A stretch of DNA of 64,000 nucleotides from Arthrobacter cavernae (lineage in GTDB: Bacteria > Actinomycetota > Actinomycetes > Actinomycetales > Micrococcaceae). The stretch covers positions 186,001 through 250,000 of the forward strand of contig NZ_JAFNLL010000002.1 in the NCBI RefSeq assembly GCF_017368795.1. Reading direction: 5' to 3'. Made by a program: the position numbers and the translations under genes. Below are positions 35,134 through 45,959 of this stretch, piece by piece (within the stretch, counting starts at the first letter, position 1; the number at the start of each line of letters is the position of its first letter). The notes beneath the pieces are model-generated. The model was not told where the DNA came from and searched no databases. It saw only the letters and a list, made by a program, of their open reading frames with translations.

Positions 35134-36267
35134 CTAGAGAACGTCGGTGTCGCCGCTGGCCTTGAGCGCATCAACCGTGCCCTTGACAAGCTGGGCGTGC
35201 TCCGTAGTGGTGACAAGGAGGGCGTCCGGGGTGTCCACGATGACCACGTCCTTGATGCCGATGAGGGCGATCACGCGCTTGGTGTCGGACACCACCACCC
35301 CGCTGGCGTCCTCGCTGAAGACGCGTGCATGCTCGCCCAGCACAGTCATGCCGTCGACGTCGCCTGCATTGTTAAGGCGGCCGATGGCGGCAAAGTCTCC
35401 GACGTCGTCCCAGCGGAAAGTACCGGGGACGACGGCGACATCGCCCGCCGCCGCGGCGGGCTCGGCCACGGCGTAGTCGATGGCGATCTTAGGCAGCGTG
35501 GGCCACACGCGCGAGGTGACCTCTGCGCGATGCGGGGTGTCCCAGGCCGCGGCGATTTCCTGCAGCCCGGTAAACAGTTCCGGCTGGTTGTCTTCGAGGT
35601 GCTTGAGCATGAGCGCCACCGGGGCGACGAACATGCCGGCGTTCCAGACGTAGTCGCCAGCTTCGAGGTACTTCCGGGCGACCTCTTCGCTCGGCTTCTC
35701 AACGAACTCAACCACGGTGTGCGCATTCGGCGCACCATCTACGTCGAGTGCCCGGCCCGAGCGGATATAGCCGAAGCCCGTGGAGGCGTGCGTCGGCTTG
35801 ATGCCGATGGTGACGATCTTCCCTGTGGCGGCCGTGTAGATGGCCTCGCGCACGGTGTCCTGGAAAAGCTCGTCCGGGCTGATGACCTGGTCCGCGGCGA
35901 ACGAGCCCATGATGGTGCCGGGGTCGCGGCGGTGCAGGATGGCGGCTGCGAGTCCGATTGCAGCGCCGGAGTCCTTGGGTTCGCTTTCCAGGACCAGTTC
36001 GTCGTCGGAGACTTCAGGCAGTTGCCGGCAGACGGCGGCGCGGTGCGCCTCTCCCGTGACCACCAGGATGCGGCTGCCGGCGAGAGGTTCCAGGCGGTCG
36101 TACGTGGACCTCAGCAGCGTGCTGCCCGAACCAGTCAGGTCGTGCAGGAACTTAGGTGCAGCAGCTCGCGAGAGCGGCCATAGCCTTGTCCCGACACCGC
36201 CGGCCGGGATGACCGCGTGGAAGCGGTTCAGTGGCGATTTCGGGTTGGTCGCGTTGTCTGTAGTCAC
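35134..36267 (-). CDS. manC: Mannose-1-phosphate guanylyltransferase
   Basis: This enzyme makes GDP-mannose for glycans and mannolipids. The 377-residue protein has the nucleotidyltransferase motif PAGGVGTRLWPLSR (about 21-34), the sugar-site VEFVEKPSEEVARKYLEAGDYVWNAGMF and TFRWDDVGDF. It lacks the C-terminal phosphomannose isomerase domain of bifunctional ManC. GTG 36267 follows TAAGGT by six bases. It diverges from sdhCDAB, with 251 bp between start codons. Confidence 0.93.
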   Translation of the reverse strand: MTTDNATNPKSPLNRFHAVIPAGGVGTRLWPLSRAAAPKFLHDLTGSGSTLLRSTYDRLEPLAGSRILVVTGEAHRAAVCRQLPEVSDDELVLESEPKDSGAAIGLAAAILHRRDPGTIMGSFAADQVISPDELFQDTVREAIYTAATGKIVTIGIKPTHASTGFGYIRSGRALDVDGAPNAHTVVEFVEKPSEEVARKYLEAGDYVWNAGMFVAPVALMLKHLEDNQPELFTGLQEIAAAWDTPHRAEVTSRVWPTLPKIAIDYAVAEPAAAAGDVAVVPGTFRWDDVGDFAAIGRLNNAGDVDGMTVLGEHARVFSEDASGVVVSDTKRVIALIGIKDVVIVDTPDALLVTTTEHAQLVKGTVDALKASGDTDVL

Positions 36268-36273
36268 CGCAGT

Positions 36274-36279
36274 ACCTTA
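36274..36279 (-). promoter_or_regulatory. -10 element of leaderless promoter (manC)
   Basis: TAAGGT on the minus strand, 6 nt (ACTGCG), then GTG 36267. Confidence 0.5.
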
Positions 36280-36518
36280 TCTGACGCAGATGGATACTGC
36301 GGGACAGAAGACGATGTGTGGCCTTTGTCTCACGAATGTCCCCAATTTACTGGTATTCCGCGAAACTCAAGCAATTGCCGGGACATCAAGGGGTACCTAA
36401 ATTGAATAAGCTGTGGGCGAAGCCTAGATTTAGGCCTGAGCTACGAGTGCTCTCGCAGCAGGCGTTCCCCCCGCGTGGTCCCATGCCAGCGCCGCTGTGT
36501 TGCAGGAAGGTTTATTCA

Positions 36519-36899
36519 GTGCCGACAAAACCAGCTGGCACCTTGTACCGCGGCCGTGAAGGCATGTGGTCCTGGGTTGGACACCGTATTACCGGTGTAG
36601 TGATCTTTTTCTTCTTGTTGGTCCATGTGCTGGACACCTCATTGGTGCGCGTGTCCCCTGAGGCCTACACCGCCGTCATCGGCGCATACAAGAACCCCCT
36701 GATGGCCCTTGGCGAAACCGGCCTCGTTGCCGCAATTGTGTTCCACGCTTTCAACGGCCTGCGCGTCATCGCCGTCGACTTCTGGAAGAAGGGCGCAAAG
36801 TACCAGCGCCAGATGCTGTGGATCGTGCTGGCACTGTGGCTGGTCACCTTCGCGGCCTTCGCCATCCGCCACCTGTCCCTCGCTCTGGGAGGCCACTAG
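36519..36899 (+). CDS. sdhC: Succinate dehydrogenase cytochrome b556 subunit
   Basis: A 126-residue membrane anchor with three helices. It opens with GTLYRGREGMWSWVGHRITGV, where the Ser and Arg near the quinone site are conserved, and has the haem-ligand His in HVLDTS or FHAFNGLR. It anchors the complex and transfers electrons to menaquinone. GTG 36519 is chosen because AGGAAGG lies eight bases upstream, although the frame is open back to 36318. First gene of sdhCDAB. Confidence 0.93.
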   Translation: MPTKPAGTLYRGREGMWSWVGHRITGVVIFFFLLVHVLDTSLVRVSPEAYTAVIGAYKNPLMALGETGLVAAIVFHAFNGLRVIAVDFWKKGAKYQRQMLWIVLALWLVTFAAFAIRHLSLALGGH

Positions 36900-36901
36900 C
36901 C

Positions 36902-37378
36902 ATGACGACCATTCAGTCCCCGCGCAGTGGGAACATCGGCTCCGGCAAGATTGCGCCCAAGTACACCCGCACCGGCGGCAGCAAGGGCAACTTCGAGATG
37001 CTCGCCTGGCTGTTCATGCGCCTCTCCGGCATCGTCCTGGTGGTGCTGATCTTCGGCCACCTGTTCGTGAACCTGCTGGTGGGCGAAGGCATCCACGCCA
37101 TCGACTTCGGCTTCGTTGCCGGCAAGTGGGCAGACCCGTTCTGGCAGATCTGGGATCTTGCCATGCTGTGGCTGGCCATGCTGCACGGCACCAACGGTGT
37201 CCGCACGATCATCAACGACTACGCCGAAAAGGACTCCACGCGCTTCTGGCTCAAGGTAGTCCTGTACGCCGCCACCACGGTCATCATCATCCTTGGCACC
37301 CTGGTGATCTTCACCTTCAACCCGTGCCCCGTCGTCGACGGCGTTCAGCTGCCCGGCGGTTTCTGCCCGGCGCCGTAA
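36902..37378 (+). CDS. sdhD: Succinate dehydrogenase hydrophobic membrane anchor subunit
   Basis: The second membrane anchor, 158 residues with three helices (about 40-60, 90-110, 128-150). The family pattern WLFMRLSGIVLVVLIFGHL and the haem His in LHGTNGVRTIINDY are present. An N-terminal hydrophilic stretch of about 35 residues precedes the first helix. It starts 2 nt after the sdhC stop; 95 nt separate it from sdhA. Confidence 0.92.
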   Translation: MTTIQSPRSGNIGSGKIAPKYTRTGGSKGNFEMLAWLFMRLSGIVLVVLIFGHLFVNLLVGEGIHAIDFGFVAGKWADPFWQIWDLAMLWLAMLHGTNGVRTIINDYAEKDSTRFWLKVVLYAATTVIIILGTLVIFTFNPCPVVDGVQLPGGFCPAP

Positions 37379-37473
37379 CGGCTCCCGCGCCTCCGCCGGC
37401 CCTGGCCGGCAGTGCGCAACTCAGCGGAGCAGCCTCCGCCGACCATCTGAATTAGAGAGAAAGAGCATCTAGT

Positions 37474-39273
37474 ATGCAGGTCCACAAGTACGACGTAGTC
37501 ATCGTCGGCGCCGGCGGCGCCGGCATGCGCGCGGCGATCGAATCCGGTCAGCGCGCACGAACAGCGGTACTGACCAAGCTCTACCCCACCCGCTCCCACA
37601 CCGGTGCAGCACAGGGTGGCATGTGTGCAGCATTGGCCAACGTCGAAGAAGACAACTGGGAATGGCACACCTTCGACACCATCAAGGGCGGCGACTACCT
37701 GGTTGACCAGGATGCAGCCGAAGTCATGGCGAAGGAAGCCATCGACGCCGTGCTGGACCTGGAAAAGATGGGCCTGCCGTTCAACCGCACGCCCGAAGGA
37801 CGCATTGACCAGCGCCGCTTCGGTGGCCACACGCGCGACCACGGCAAGGCCCCGGTCCGCCGCGCCTGCTACGCCGCCGACCGCACCGGCCACATGATCC
37901 TGCAGACGCTCTACCAAAACTGCGTCAAGCACAACGTTGAGTTCTACAACGAGTACTACGTCCTGGACCTGCTTATCGTCGAAGAGGACGCGGTCCGCGA
38001 GGACGGCACCCCGTACAAGCAGAAGCGCGTTGCAGGTGTGGTCTCCTACGACCTCGCCTCCGGCGAACTGCACGTCTTCCAGGCCAAGTCCGTGGTCTTC
38101 GCCTCCGGCGGCGCCGGCAAGGTCTTCAAGACCACCTCCAACGCCCACACCCTCACCGGTGACGGCATGGGCATCGCCTTCCGTCGCGGCATCCCCCTGG
38201 AAGACATGGAGTTCTTCCAGTTCCACCCGACCGGCCTCGCCGGCCTGGGCATCCTCCTCACCGAGGGTGCGCGTGGTGAAGGTGCCATCCTGCGCAACTC
38301 GGAGGGTGAGCGCTTCATGGAGCGCTACGCCCCCACCATCAAGGACCTCGCACCTCGTGACATCGTGGCCCGCGCCATGGCCAACGAAGTCCGTGAAGGC
38401 CGCGGCTGTGGCCCGGACAAGGACTACGTCCTCCTGGACCTGACCCACCTGGAGCCGGCCCACATCGAGGCCAAACTCCCGGACATCACCGAGTTCGCCC
38501 GCACCTACCTGGGTGTGGAACCGTTCACGGATCCGGTCCCCGTCTTCCCGACGGCGCACTACGCCATGGGCGGCATCCCCACCAACATCACCACCGAGGT
38601 GCTGCAGGACAACGACACGATCGTGCCGGGCCTGTACGCCGCCGGTGAAGTTGCCTGCGTCTCCGTCCACGGCTCCAACCGTTTGGGCACCAACTCGCTG
38701 CTGGACATCAACGTGTTCGGCAAGCGCGCCGGCATCGCCGCCGCCGAGTACTCCAAGACGGCCGACTTCGTCGAACTCCCGGAAGACCCGGAAGCCATGA
38801 CCCGCGGCCTGCTGTCCGGTCTTCTCGAGGGCAACGGCACCGAGCGTGTTGCGCAGATCCGCAAGGAACTTCAGGACACCATGGACGCCAACATGCAGGT
38901 GTTCCGCACCAAGGAATCCCTTGAGCAGGTCCTGAACGACATCGAGAAATTCGAAGAGCGCTACAAGAACGTCACTGTCCAGGACAAGGGCAAGCGCTTC
39001 AACCTGGACCTGCTGGAAGCCGTTGAACTTGGCTTCCTCCTCGACATGGCCAAGGTCATGACCGTTGGTGCACTGCACCGTGAAGAGTCCCGCGGCGGCC
39101 ACTACCGCGAGGACTTCCCGGACCGCGACGACGAAAAGTTCATGAAGCACTCCATGGCTTACCTGGACTCCTCCGTCACCGTCGGCTCGTCGGCCGAATC
39201 CGTTGCGGGCATCCGTCTCGAGACCAAGCCCGTTGTCTTCACCCGTTACGAGCCGATGGAGCGTAAGTACTAA
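37474..39273 (+). CDS. sdhA: Succinate dehydrogenase flavoprotein subunit
   Basis: A 599-residue catalytic subunit oxidising succinate to fumarate. The FAD fold is at the N terminus ([16 protein letters not shown]), and the covalent-FAD segment [12 protein letters not shown] carries the His. Active-site blocks [21 protein letters not shown] and [15 protein letters not shown] are intact. It ends one base into sdhB (TAATG), so the two catalytic subunits are coupled. AAGAG precedes the ATG. Confidence 0.97.
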   Translation: MQVHKYDVVIVGAGGAGMRAAIESGQRARTAVLTKLYPTRSHTGAAQGGMCAALANVEEDNWEWHTFDTIKGGDYLVDQDAAEVMAKEAIDAVLDLEKMGLPFNRTPEGRIDQRRFGGHTRDHGKAPVRRACYAADRTGHMILQTLYQNCVKHNVEFYNEYYVLDLLIVEEDAVREDGTPYKQKRVAGVVSYDLASGELHVFQAKSVVFASGGAGKVFKTTSNAHTLTGDGMGIAFRRGIPLEDMEFFQFHPTGLAGLGILLTEGARGEGAILRNSEGERFMERYAPTIKDLAPRDIVARAMANEVREGRGCGPDKDYVLLDLTHLEPAHIEAKLPDITEFARTYLGVEPFTDPVPVFPTAHYAMGGIPTNITTEVLQDNDTIVPGLYAAGEVACVSVHGSNRLGTNSLLDINVFGKRAGIAAAEYSKTADFVELPEDPEAMTRGLLSGLLEGNGTERVAQIRKELQDTMDANMQVFRTKESLEQVLNDIEKFEERYKNVTVQDKGKRFNLDLLEAVELGFLLDMAKVMTVGALHREESRGGHYREDFPDRDDEKFMKHSMAYLDSSVTVGSSAESVAGIRLETKPVVFTRYEPMERKY

Positions 39274-40055
39274 TGACTACCGAAATGGCAGAGCCCGCTT
39301 CCAAAATCGAGCTTCCCGCGAGTGTCGCCGGCGACGGTGAAATCCCCACGTTCCACATCACGCTGCGTGTGCGCCGCTACGACCCCGAGGTTTCGGAAGA
39401 AGCGCGCTGGGACGACTACAAGCTGACGATGTACGGCACGGACCGTGTGCTGGATGCCCTGCACAAGGTCAAGTGGGAAATCGACGGCAGCGTCTCCTTC
39501 CGCCGTTCCTGCGCCCACGGCGTCTGCGGTTCCGATGCCATGCGCATCAACGGCCGCAACCGCCTGGCCTGCAAGACACTGCTGAAGGACCTGGACACCA
39601 CCAAGCCCATCACCGTTGAACCGATCAAGGGCCTCCCCGTGGAGAAGGACCTGATCGTGGACATGGAGCCGTTCTTCCAGTCCTTCCGCGAAGTCATGCC
39701 GTTCCTCATCAACAAGGGCCACGAGCCCACCAAGGAACGCCTGCAGTCCGTCGAGGACCGCGAACGCTTTGACGACACCACCAAGTGCATCCTGTGCGCG
39801 GCGTGCACCTCCTCCTGCCCGGTCTTCTGGACCGACGGCCAGTACTTCGGCCCGGCAGCGATCGTCAACGCCCACCGCTTCATCTTCGACTCCCGTGATG
39901 ATGCCGGCGACATGCGCCTGGAGATCCTCAACGACAAGGAAGGTGTGTGGCGCTGCCGCACCACCTTCAACTGTTCCGAAGCATGCCCGCGCGGCATCCA
40001 GGTGACGCAGGCAATCGCCGAGGTCAAGCAGGCCATCCTGGCCCGCAAGATCTAG
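39273..40055 (+). CDS. sdhB: Succinate dehydrogenase iron-sulfur subunit
   Basis: A 260-residue electron-transfer subunit with three clusters. The [2Fe-2S] ligands are C80, C85 and C100 plus Asp in CGSDAM where many homologues have Cys, a change also known in E. coli SdhB. The [4Fe-4S] motif is CILCAACTSSCP (about 169-180), and the [3Fe-4S] ligands include CRTTFNCSEACPRG. The ATG overlaps the sdhA stop by one base. A perfect 21-bp hairpin 23 nt later ends the operon. Confidence 0.97.
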   Translation: MTTEMAEPASKIELPASVAGDGEIPTFHITLRVRRYDPEVSEEARWDDYKLTMYGTDRVLDALHKVKWEIDGSVSFRRSCAHGVCGSDAMRINGRNRLACKTLLKDLDTTKPITVEPIKGLPVEKDLIVDMEPFFQSFREVMPFLINKGHEPTKERLQSVEDRERFDDTTKCILCAACTSSCPVFWTDGQYFGPAAIVNAHRFIFDSRDDAGDMRLEILNDKEGVWRCRTTFNCSEACPRGIQVTQAIAEVKQAILARKI

Positions 40056-40077
40056 GTCGCCGTTACCCAAGGACAGC

Positions 40078-40125
40078 ACGACGACGGCGCCGCTCACCAC
40101 TGATGGTGAGCGGCGCCGTCGTCGT
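40078..40125 (+). terminator. Terminator of sdhCDAB
   Basis: A perfect 21-bp stem (40078-40098 with 40105-40125) and 6-nt loop ACTGAT, without a U-run (TAATGTGG follows): the U-less hairpin type common in actinobacteria. Confidence 0.82.
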
Positions 40126-40178
40126 TAATGTGGTCATCGACAAGCACAGCGGCCAGCGACAATCACAAGGAGATCAGC

Positions 40179-40946
40179 GTGTCACGCTCGGAAAAGATCA
40201 GCTTCGAAGGCAGCAGCGGCGAGATGCTGGCAGGAATCGTGGATGTGCCTGAAGGTCCCGTGCGCGGCTGGGGCGTGTTCTCGCACGGCCTGACGCTCGG
40301 CAAGGACAGCCCCGCAGCGTCCCGCATCTGCAAGGGCCTGGCAGATGCGGGCGTGGGCATGCTGCGCTTCGACAACCTTGGCCTGGGCGGTTCGGGCGGC
40401 GAGTGGTCGGCTGGCTCCTTCAGCGTCAAAGTGGCGGACACCGTACTGGCCGCGGAGTTCATGCGCGCCCAGGGCCGGGAGGTCTCACTGCTGGTGGGGC
40501 ACTCCTTTGGCGGCGCCGCGGTGCTTGCCGCAGCGCGGAGCGTTCCCGGGCTCGACGCCGTGGTCACGGTGGGTGCACCGTTCGAGCCCAAGCACGTGGA
40601 GCACATGTTCGACGCCGAGATCGGCACCATCCTGAACGAGGGCAGCGCCGTGGTGGACCTCGGCGGACGGCGCATGGAAGTGCGCCGGCACTTTGTCGAG
40701 GACGTGGAGGCCGCCGATCTCCGTGACTGCATCCGGACCCTGCACAAGCCGCTCCTGGTGATGCACTCCCCCACCGACAACACTGTGGGGATCGACAACG
40801 CCAGCGAGATCTTCCGCACGGCCCGGCACCCGCGCAGCTTCATCTCGCTCGAGGGCAGCGAGCACCTGCTCACGGGCAAGGGCCAGGCGGCCCGCGTGGC
40901 CCGCATCATCGCCGCGTGGGCAGACCAGTACCTCGACGCCGTCTAG
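40179..40946 (+). CDS. Alpha/beta hydrolase
   Basis: A soluble serine hydrolase of 255 residues. The oxyanion-side segment FSHGLTLGKDS (about 38), the nucleophile elbow GHSFGG (Ser about 110), Asp in HSPTDNTVGID and His in EGSEHLLTGKGQ make a complete triad. It resembles the hydrolase part of hydrolase-OsmC fusion proteins but has no OsmC domain. GTG 40179 has AAGGAG eight bases before it. The sequence antisense to its second half is an open continuation of the damaged YihY gene, not a second gene. Confidence 0.88.
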   Translation: MSRSEKISFEGSSGEMLAGIVDVPEGPVRGWGVFSHGLTLGKDSPAASRICKGLADAGVGMLRFDNLGLGGSGGEWSAGSFSVKVADTVLAAEFMRAQGREVSLLVGHSFGGAAVLAAARSVPGLDAVVTVGAPFEPKHVEHMFDAEIGTILNEGSAVVDLGGRRMEVRRHFVEDVEAADLRDCIRTLHKPLLVMHSPTDNTVGIDNASEIFRTARHPRSFISLEGSEHLLTGKGQAARVARIIAAWADQYLDAV

Positions 40947-41906
40947 CGTCCGCAGGCGCGTGGGGTGGGATGTGGCGGGAGCCGAGCGCGGACTTGGCCG
41001 GCGGGCCCGGGCCAGCAGTTCGGTGCTGAAGACCTGCAGGAGGGTGGTGCCCGCACCGGCCAGGGCCGTGGCTTCCAGGAAGGGCCGCCTGCCCAGTTTC
41101 AGGCCGCCGGCCAGGCGGAACAGGATGGCCGCCGTCGCCCAGTTCAGCAGCAGGGGGACGGCGATCTTCACGATTCCAGCCACCGGACCGGCGACGGCCT
41201 CGTCCAGGCGCAGGAGCCCGATCAGCCAGCCCGCGGCAGTGCCGAAGACCAGGGACACGCCCGCGCTCAGGACCAGGACCACGCCGAGCAGCAGGAGCGT
41301 CGCGGCGTCGCCGAGCTTCAGCAGGACGGGGTTCCGCTCGAGGGCGGGCAGGCGAAGGACGCCGCGCAGGCCATCCCGGACCCCGCTCATCCAGCCGAGC
41401 GAGGCGAACACGGTGACCGCTGCGGCGATGACTGCGGTCAGGCCCAGCCCGGAAGGATTCAGAAGCTCCTGTGGCTCCACCAGCCCCTCACCGCCGTCGA
41501 GCTTCAACAGACCGGGCGCCGCCAGCGACACACTCTCGATGATGGAGTCCACCAACGCGGGGTTGCTGCTCAGGACCAGGCCCGCCAGGGCAAAGCCCGT
41601 GGCGAGGAGGCCGGTGATGGCGAAGAACATGGTGAAGCCGATGCCGGCGCTCAGGAGGGGACCGTGCTGCTGCGTGTAGTGCTGCCAGGCGCGCAGCGGC
41701 AGCAGCGTGGAGAACCTGGCCTGCAGGAGCCTGAACAGGACGGGCGCCGATTTCAAGACGCCCTGGCCGGAGCGGCGGGCGTGGCCCCATTCCTGCCTGC
41801 GCTGGATCAGCTGGAGTTTGAGCTTGGCCCGCTCAGTTGGCAGCGGCGGCTTGTCCGCTGCTCGAGCTGGATTCCGCTTCGCGTGCTTCGTGACTGTCGC
41901 TGCCAA
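40485..41906 (-). pseudogene. YihY/BrkB family membrane protein, C-terminally truncated
   Basis: Residues from about 30 to 300 read as a normal YihY protein: LRAWQHYTQQHGPLLSAGIGFTMFFAITGLL, then helices up to WATAAILFRLAGGLKLGRRPF and TTLLQVFSTELLAR (ends near 41005). The family should continue with an NPLLAPF-like sequence and a last membrane helix. Instead the frame runs into Arg/Ser/Pro-rich sequence and then antisense through the neighbouring hydrolase gene until a stop at 40485. The true start is uncertain; TTG 41906, inside the 2'-5' ligase gene end, is one candidate. A deletion that removed the 3' end is the simplest explanation. Confidence 0.65.
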
Positions 41907-42399
41907 AGTCCAGCTCTTCCCGTAGCTGCCAGATGCCGTTCGAGTCGTGCTCGTAAAGTCCCATGCTAACCACGGGGAAGGTGGCGCTGTAGTCCTGCAG
42001 GACCGTTTCGGCCTCATCGAGGCTTTCCGGGGCGACATCGTGGGCCACGGTGACGTGCGGGTGGTAGGGGAAGGGCAGCAGCCGCTCGAGCGGGCCGGTC
42101 TGGAGCCGTTCGTGCAGCCGGACGCACTCCTCGAAGCCGTCCTCGACGTTGACGAACACCACCGGGGAGACGGGCCTGAAGGAGCCGGTGCCGGAGATGG
42201 TGATGCTGAAGGGAGCCTGCTGCCGGGCGACCTCCCGGACGTGGTCCCGTGTGGCGTCCCAGTCCTGGGTGGGCGTGGTGGTGATCAGGGTGATGTGGGC
42301 CGGGATGACCTCCGCCATGGGATCGCCGAAGGAGGCGCGCCACTGCTGGAGCTCTTCGGCGATCTCCGGCGGGAAGCCGAGGATGACGCCGACGCACAT
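41833..42399 (-). CDS. 2'-5' RNA ligase/cyclic phosphodiesterase (2H) family protein
   Basis: A 188-residue member of the 2H phosphoesterase superfamily. The paired His-x-Thr motifs are PAHITLI (about 36) and HPHVTVAH (about 112), giving two symmetrical catalytic histidines. These enzymes open or form 2',5' or cyclic phosphate bonds in RNA; the physiological substrate is unclear. ATG 42399 (MCVGVILGF) is chosen for the family-like beginning; an ATG at 42516 would add 39 unlikely residues. The ribosome site of ATG 42399 is buried in a perfect hairpin. The C terminus overlaps the YihY frame. Confidence 0.85.
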   Translation of the reverse strand: MCVGVILGFPPEIAEELQQWRASFGDPMAEVIPAHITLITTTPTQDWDATRDHVREVARQQAPFSITISGTGSFRPVSPVVFVNVEDGFEECVRLHERLQTGPLERLLPFPYHPHVTVAHDVAPESLDEAETVLQDYSATFPVVSMGLYEHDSNGIWQLREELDFGSDSHEAREAESSSSSGQAAAAN

Positions 42400-42400
42400 G

Positions 42401-42434
42401 CTGTCTCCGGTACCGCAGTCGGTACCGGAGACAG
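42401..42434 (-). promoter_or_regulatory. Perfect 15-bp hairpin covering the ribosome site of the 2'-5' RNA ligase gene
   Basis: Arms 42401-42415 and 42420-42434 pair perfectly around a 4-nt loop. On the minus strand the 3' arm ends GGAGACAG one base before ATG 42399, so the Shine-Dalgarno bases are in the stem. It also lies after trpS, so it may be a terminator; no U-run follows. Confidence 0.6.
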
Positions 42435-42520
42435 GCTGCTGGCGCGCATCAACGTCCGGACCGCCTGCACCCCGGGGGGAAGAGGTCTCAGCGTTGAGCT
42501 TGCCGGCGGCGCACATGGGC

Positions 42521-44465
<1,945 letters not shown>

Positions 44466-44472
44466 CCGCTCC

Positions 44473-44478
44473 ACTCTA
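44473..44478 (-). promoter_or_regulatory. -10 element of leaderless promoter (xth), overlapping an upstream stop codon
   Basis: TAGAGT on the minus strand, 7 nt, then GTG 44465. The first three bases are the TAG stop of the gene at 44476-45048. Confidence 0.45.
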
Positions 44479-45048
44479 GTCGATGATGGTGCCGCTGACC
44501 GGCTCGGCAGAGCCGCCCGGGGACTTGATCATGTCGCGGGCATTCGTGGACGTGATGGCGATGGTCTCCAGCGCGCGGTTGATGGTGTCCTGGTCCGCAG
44601 CCTCGCCCTTGGCACGCTCGTCCTCCACCACGCGGACCTGCACCTGGACGATCTTGAAGGAGTGGTCCAGCTTGAGGTCGCGGATCTCGTCCGCCTCGTT
44701 GCGCTCGGAAACCACCCGGGTGCCGCCCTGGTCCGCACTGCCCGACGACGGTGCGCGGCCGGCTGCGGCGTTGAACGCATTTTGCGCTTCCGTCAGCCTG
44801 GCGCCGGCGCGCTTGGCTGCCTTCTGGATGCTGAACACCACGAAGGCGGCGAGCGCGAGCCAGCCGAGGGAGACCACTGCTACGATCCAGCCCACGACGT
44901 CGTTCTGGTTGGCGGCGAAGATGACGGCCACCAGGAACGCGATGATCACCACCGTCATGCCCAGGCCGCCGATGCGGAAGCCCTTCAAGACGCCCTTCGC
45001 AGGCTGGGAAGACGGTGCAGAAGACTGGGGGTCGCCAAGAGAATGCAT
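44476..45048 (-). CDS. Small two-helix membrane protein of unknown function
   Basis: I do not recognise a named family. The 190-residue product has two adjacent membrane helices (about 32-48 and 52-73: MTVVIIAFLVAVIFAANQ, GWIVAVVSLGWLALAAFVVF), a basic stretch (IQKAAKRAGARL), and a soluble C-terminal half. The half includes a predicted helix/strand region (RDLKLDHSFKIVQVQVRVVEDERAKGE split by charged residues) and NRALETIAITSTNARDMI. ATG 45048 has GACAAT six bases before it, a weak leaderless promoter candidate. It precedes xth directly. Confidence 0.75.
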   Translation of the reverse strand: MHSLGDPQSSAPSSQPAKGVLKGFRIGGLGMTVVIIAFLVAVIFAANQNDVVGWIVAVVSLGWLALAAFVVFSIQKAAKRAGARLTEAQNAFNAAAGRAPSSGSADQGGTRVVSERNEADEIRDLKLDHSFKIVQVQVRVVEDERAKGEAADQDTINRALETIAITSTNARDMIKSPGGSAEPVSGTIID

Positions 45049-45113
45049 GGATCAATTGTCGCAAATCCCGGAGGATGCCTGCGCCATTCCACGGATGGCG
45101 AACAGGAACAGCC

Positions 45114-45959
45114 CTACTTCAGGAACAGCTGGCGCAGGCGTCCCGTGGTGAGCATGATGCCCAGGACGATCATCACGAGGTAGTAGCCCACGTGCACGGC
45201 GGTGGCGGAGCTGAAGGAGCCGATGCTGATCTGGCGCAGCAGCTCCACCCCGTGCCAGAGGGGCATGGCCTGGATGAGCCACTGGATGTACTGCGGGTAG
45301 ACGCTGAGCGGGTAGAACGTGGCGCTGAAGAGGAACATCGGCAGCATGAAGAAGTTGATCCAGTCCATCTGCTGGAAGGTCTTCATGAAGCTGGTGATGC
45401 CCATGCCGAAGCTGGCGAAGCCGAACGCGATGAGCACCGAGGCCGGGACCATGAGCAGGGCCCACGGCGTGGTGATGAGCCCCATGACGCCCATGACGGC
45501 GGTGAAGCCGGTGGCGTAGAGGAGTCCGCGGAGCAGGGCCAGGAAGATCTCGCCGATGGCCACATCCAGCGGCCCCAGCGAGGTGTAAAGCATGCCCTGG
45601 TAGAGCTTGGCGAAGTTCATCTTGAAGAAGACGTTCCACGTGGAGTCGTACACCGCACCGTTCATCGCGGACACGGCCAGGAGCGCCGGGGCGATGTAGG
45701 CGGCGTAGCTGATCTCCTGCCCGCCGGGGCCCTGGATGGCGCCCACGATCGAACCAAGGCCCACGCCCATGGCGATCAGGTACAGCACCGGCTCAAAGAA
45801 GCCGGACACCAGGATGAGCCAGGTGCTGCTCTTTGCCGCCATGAGACCACGGGAGACAACGGCCAGGGCGTTGCGGGAGTACAGTGGCCCGAAGGTGCGC
45901 TGCCGGGCCGCCTCGGTGGCGCTGCGGGGTCCCGGGTGTCCTTCGGCCAGCGCGCTCAT
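45114..45959 (-). CDS. ABC-2 type transporter permease (second)
   Basis: A 281-residue permease with six helices in the daunorubicin-exporter (DrrB-like) style. Family blocks include FEPVLYLIAMGVGLGSIVG, the long middle with MNFAKLYQGMLYTSLGPLDVAIGE split over the coupling helix, and LFSATFYPLSVYPQYIQWL. ATG 45959 overlaps the first permease stop by 4 nt (ATGA). Together with its neighbours it forms a two-permease, one-ATPase exporter; the cargo is unknown. Confidence 0.9.
   Translation of the reverse strand: MSALAEGHPGPRSATEAARQRTFGPLYSRNALAVVSRGLMAAKSSTWLILVSGFFEPVLYLIAMGVGLGSIVGAIQGPGGQEISYAAYIAPALLAVSAMNGAVYDSTWNVFFKMNFAKLYQGMLYTSLGPLDVAIGEIFLALLRGLLYATGFTAVMGVMGLITTPWALLMVPASVLIAFGFASFGMGITSFMKTFQQMDWINFFMLPMFLFSATFYPLSVYPQYIQWLIQAMPLWHGVELLRQISIGSFSSATAVHVGYYLVMIVLGIMLTTGRLRQLFLK

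Noticed and set aside
36422..36434. Small inverted repeat GCCTA/TAGGC before sdhC as a terminator or operator
   Set aside because: Only five base pairs, and no second copy or promoter relation could be shown.
37345..39150. A 601-codon frame on the minus strand
   Set aside because: It is antisense to sdhA, which is intact and has all catalytic motifs.
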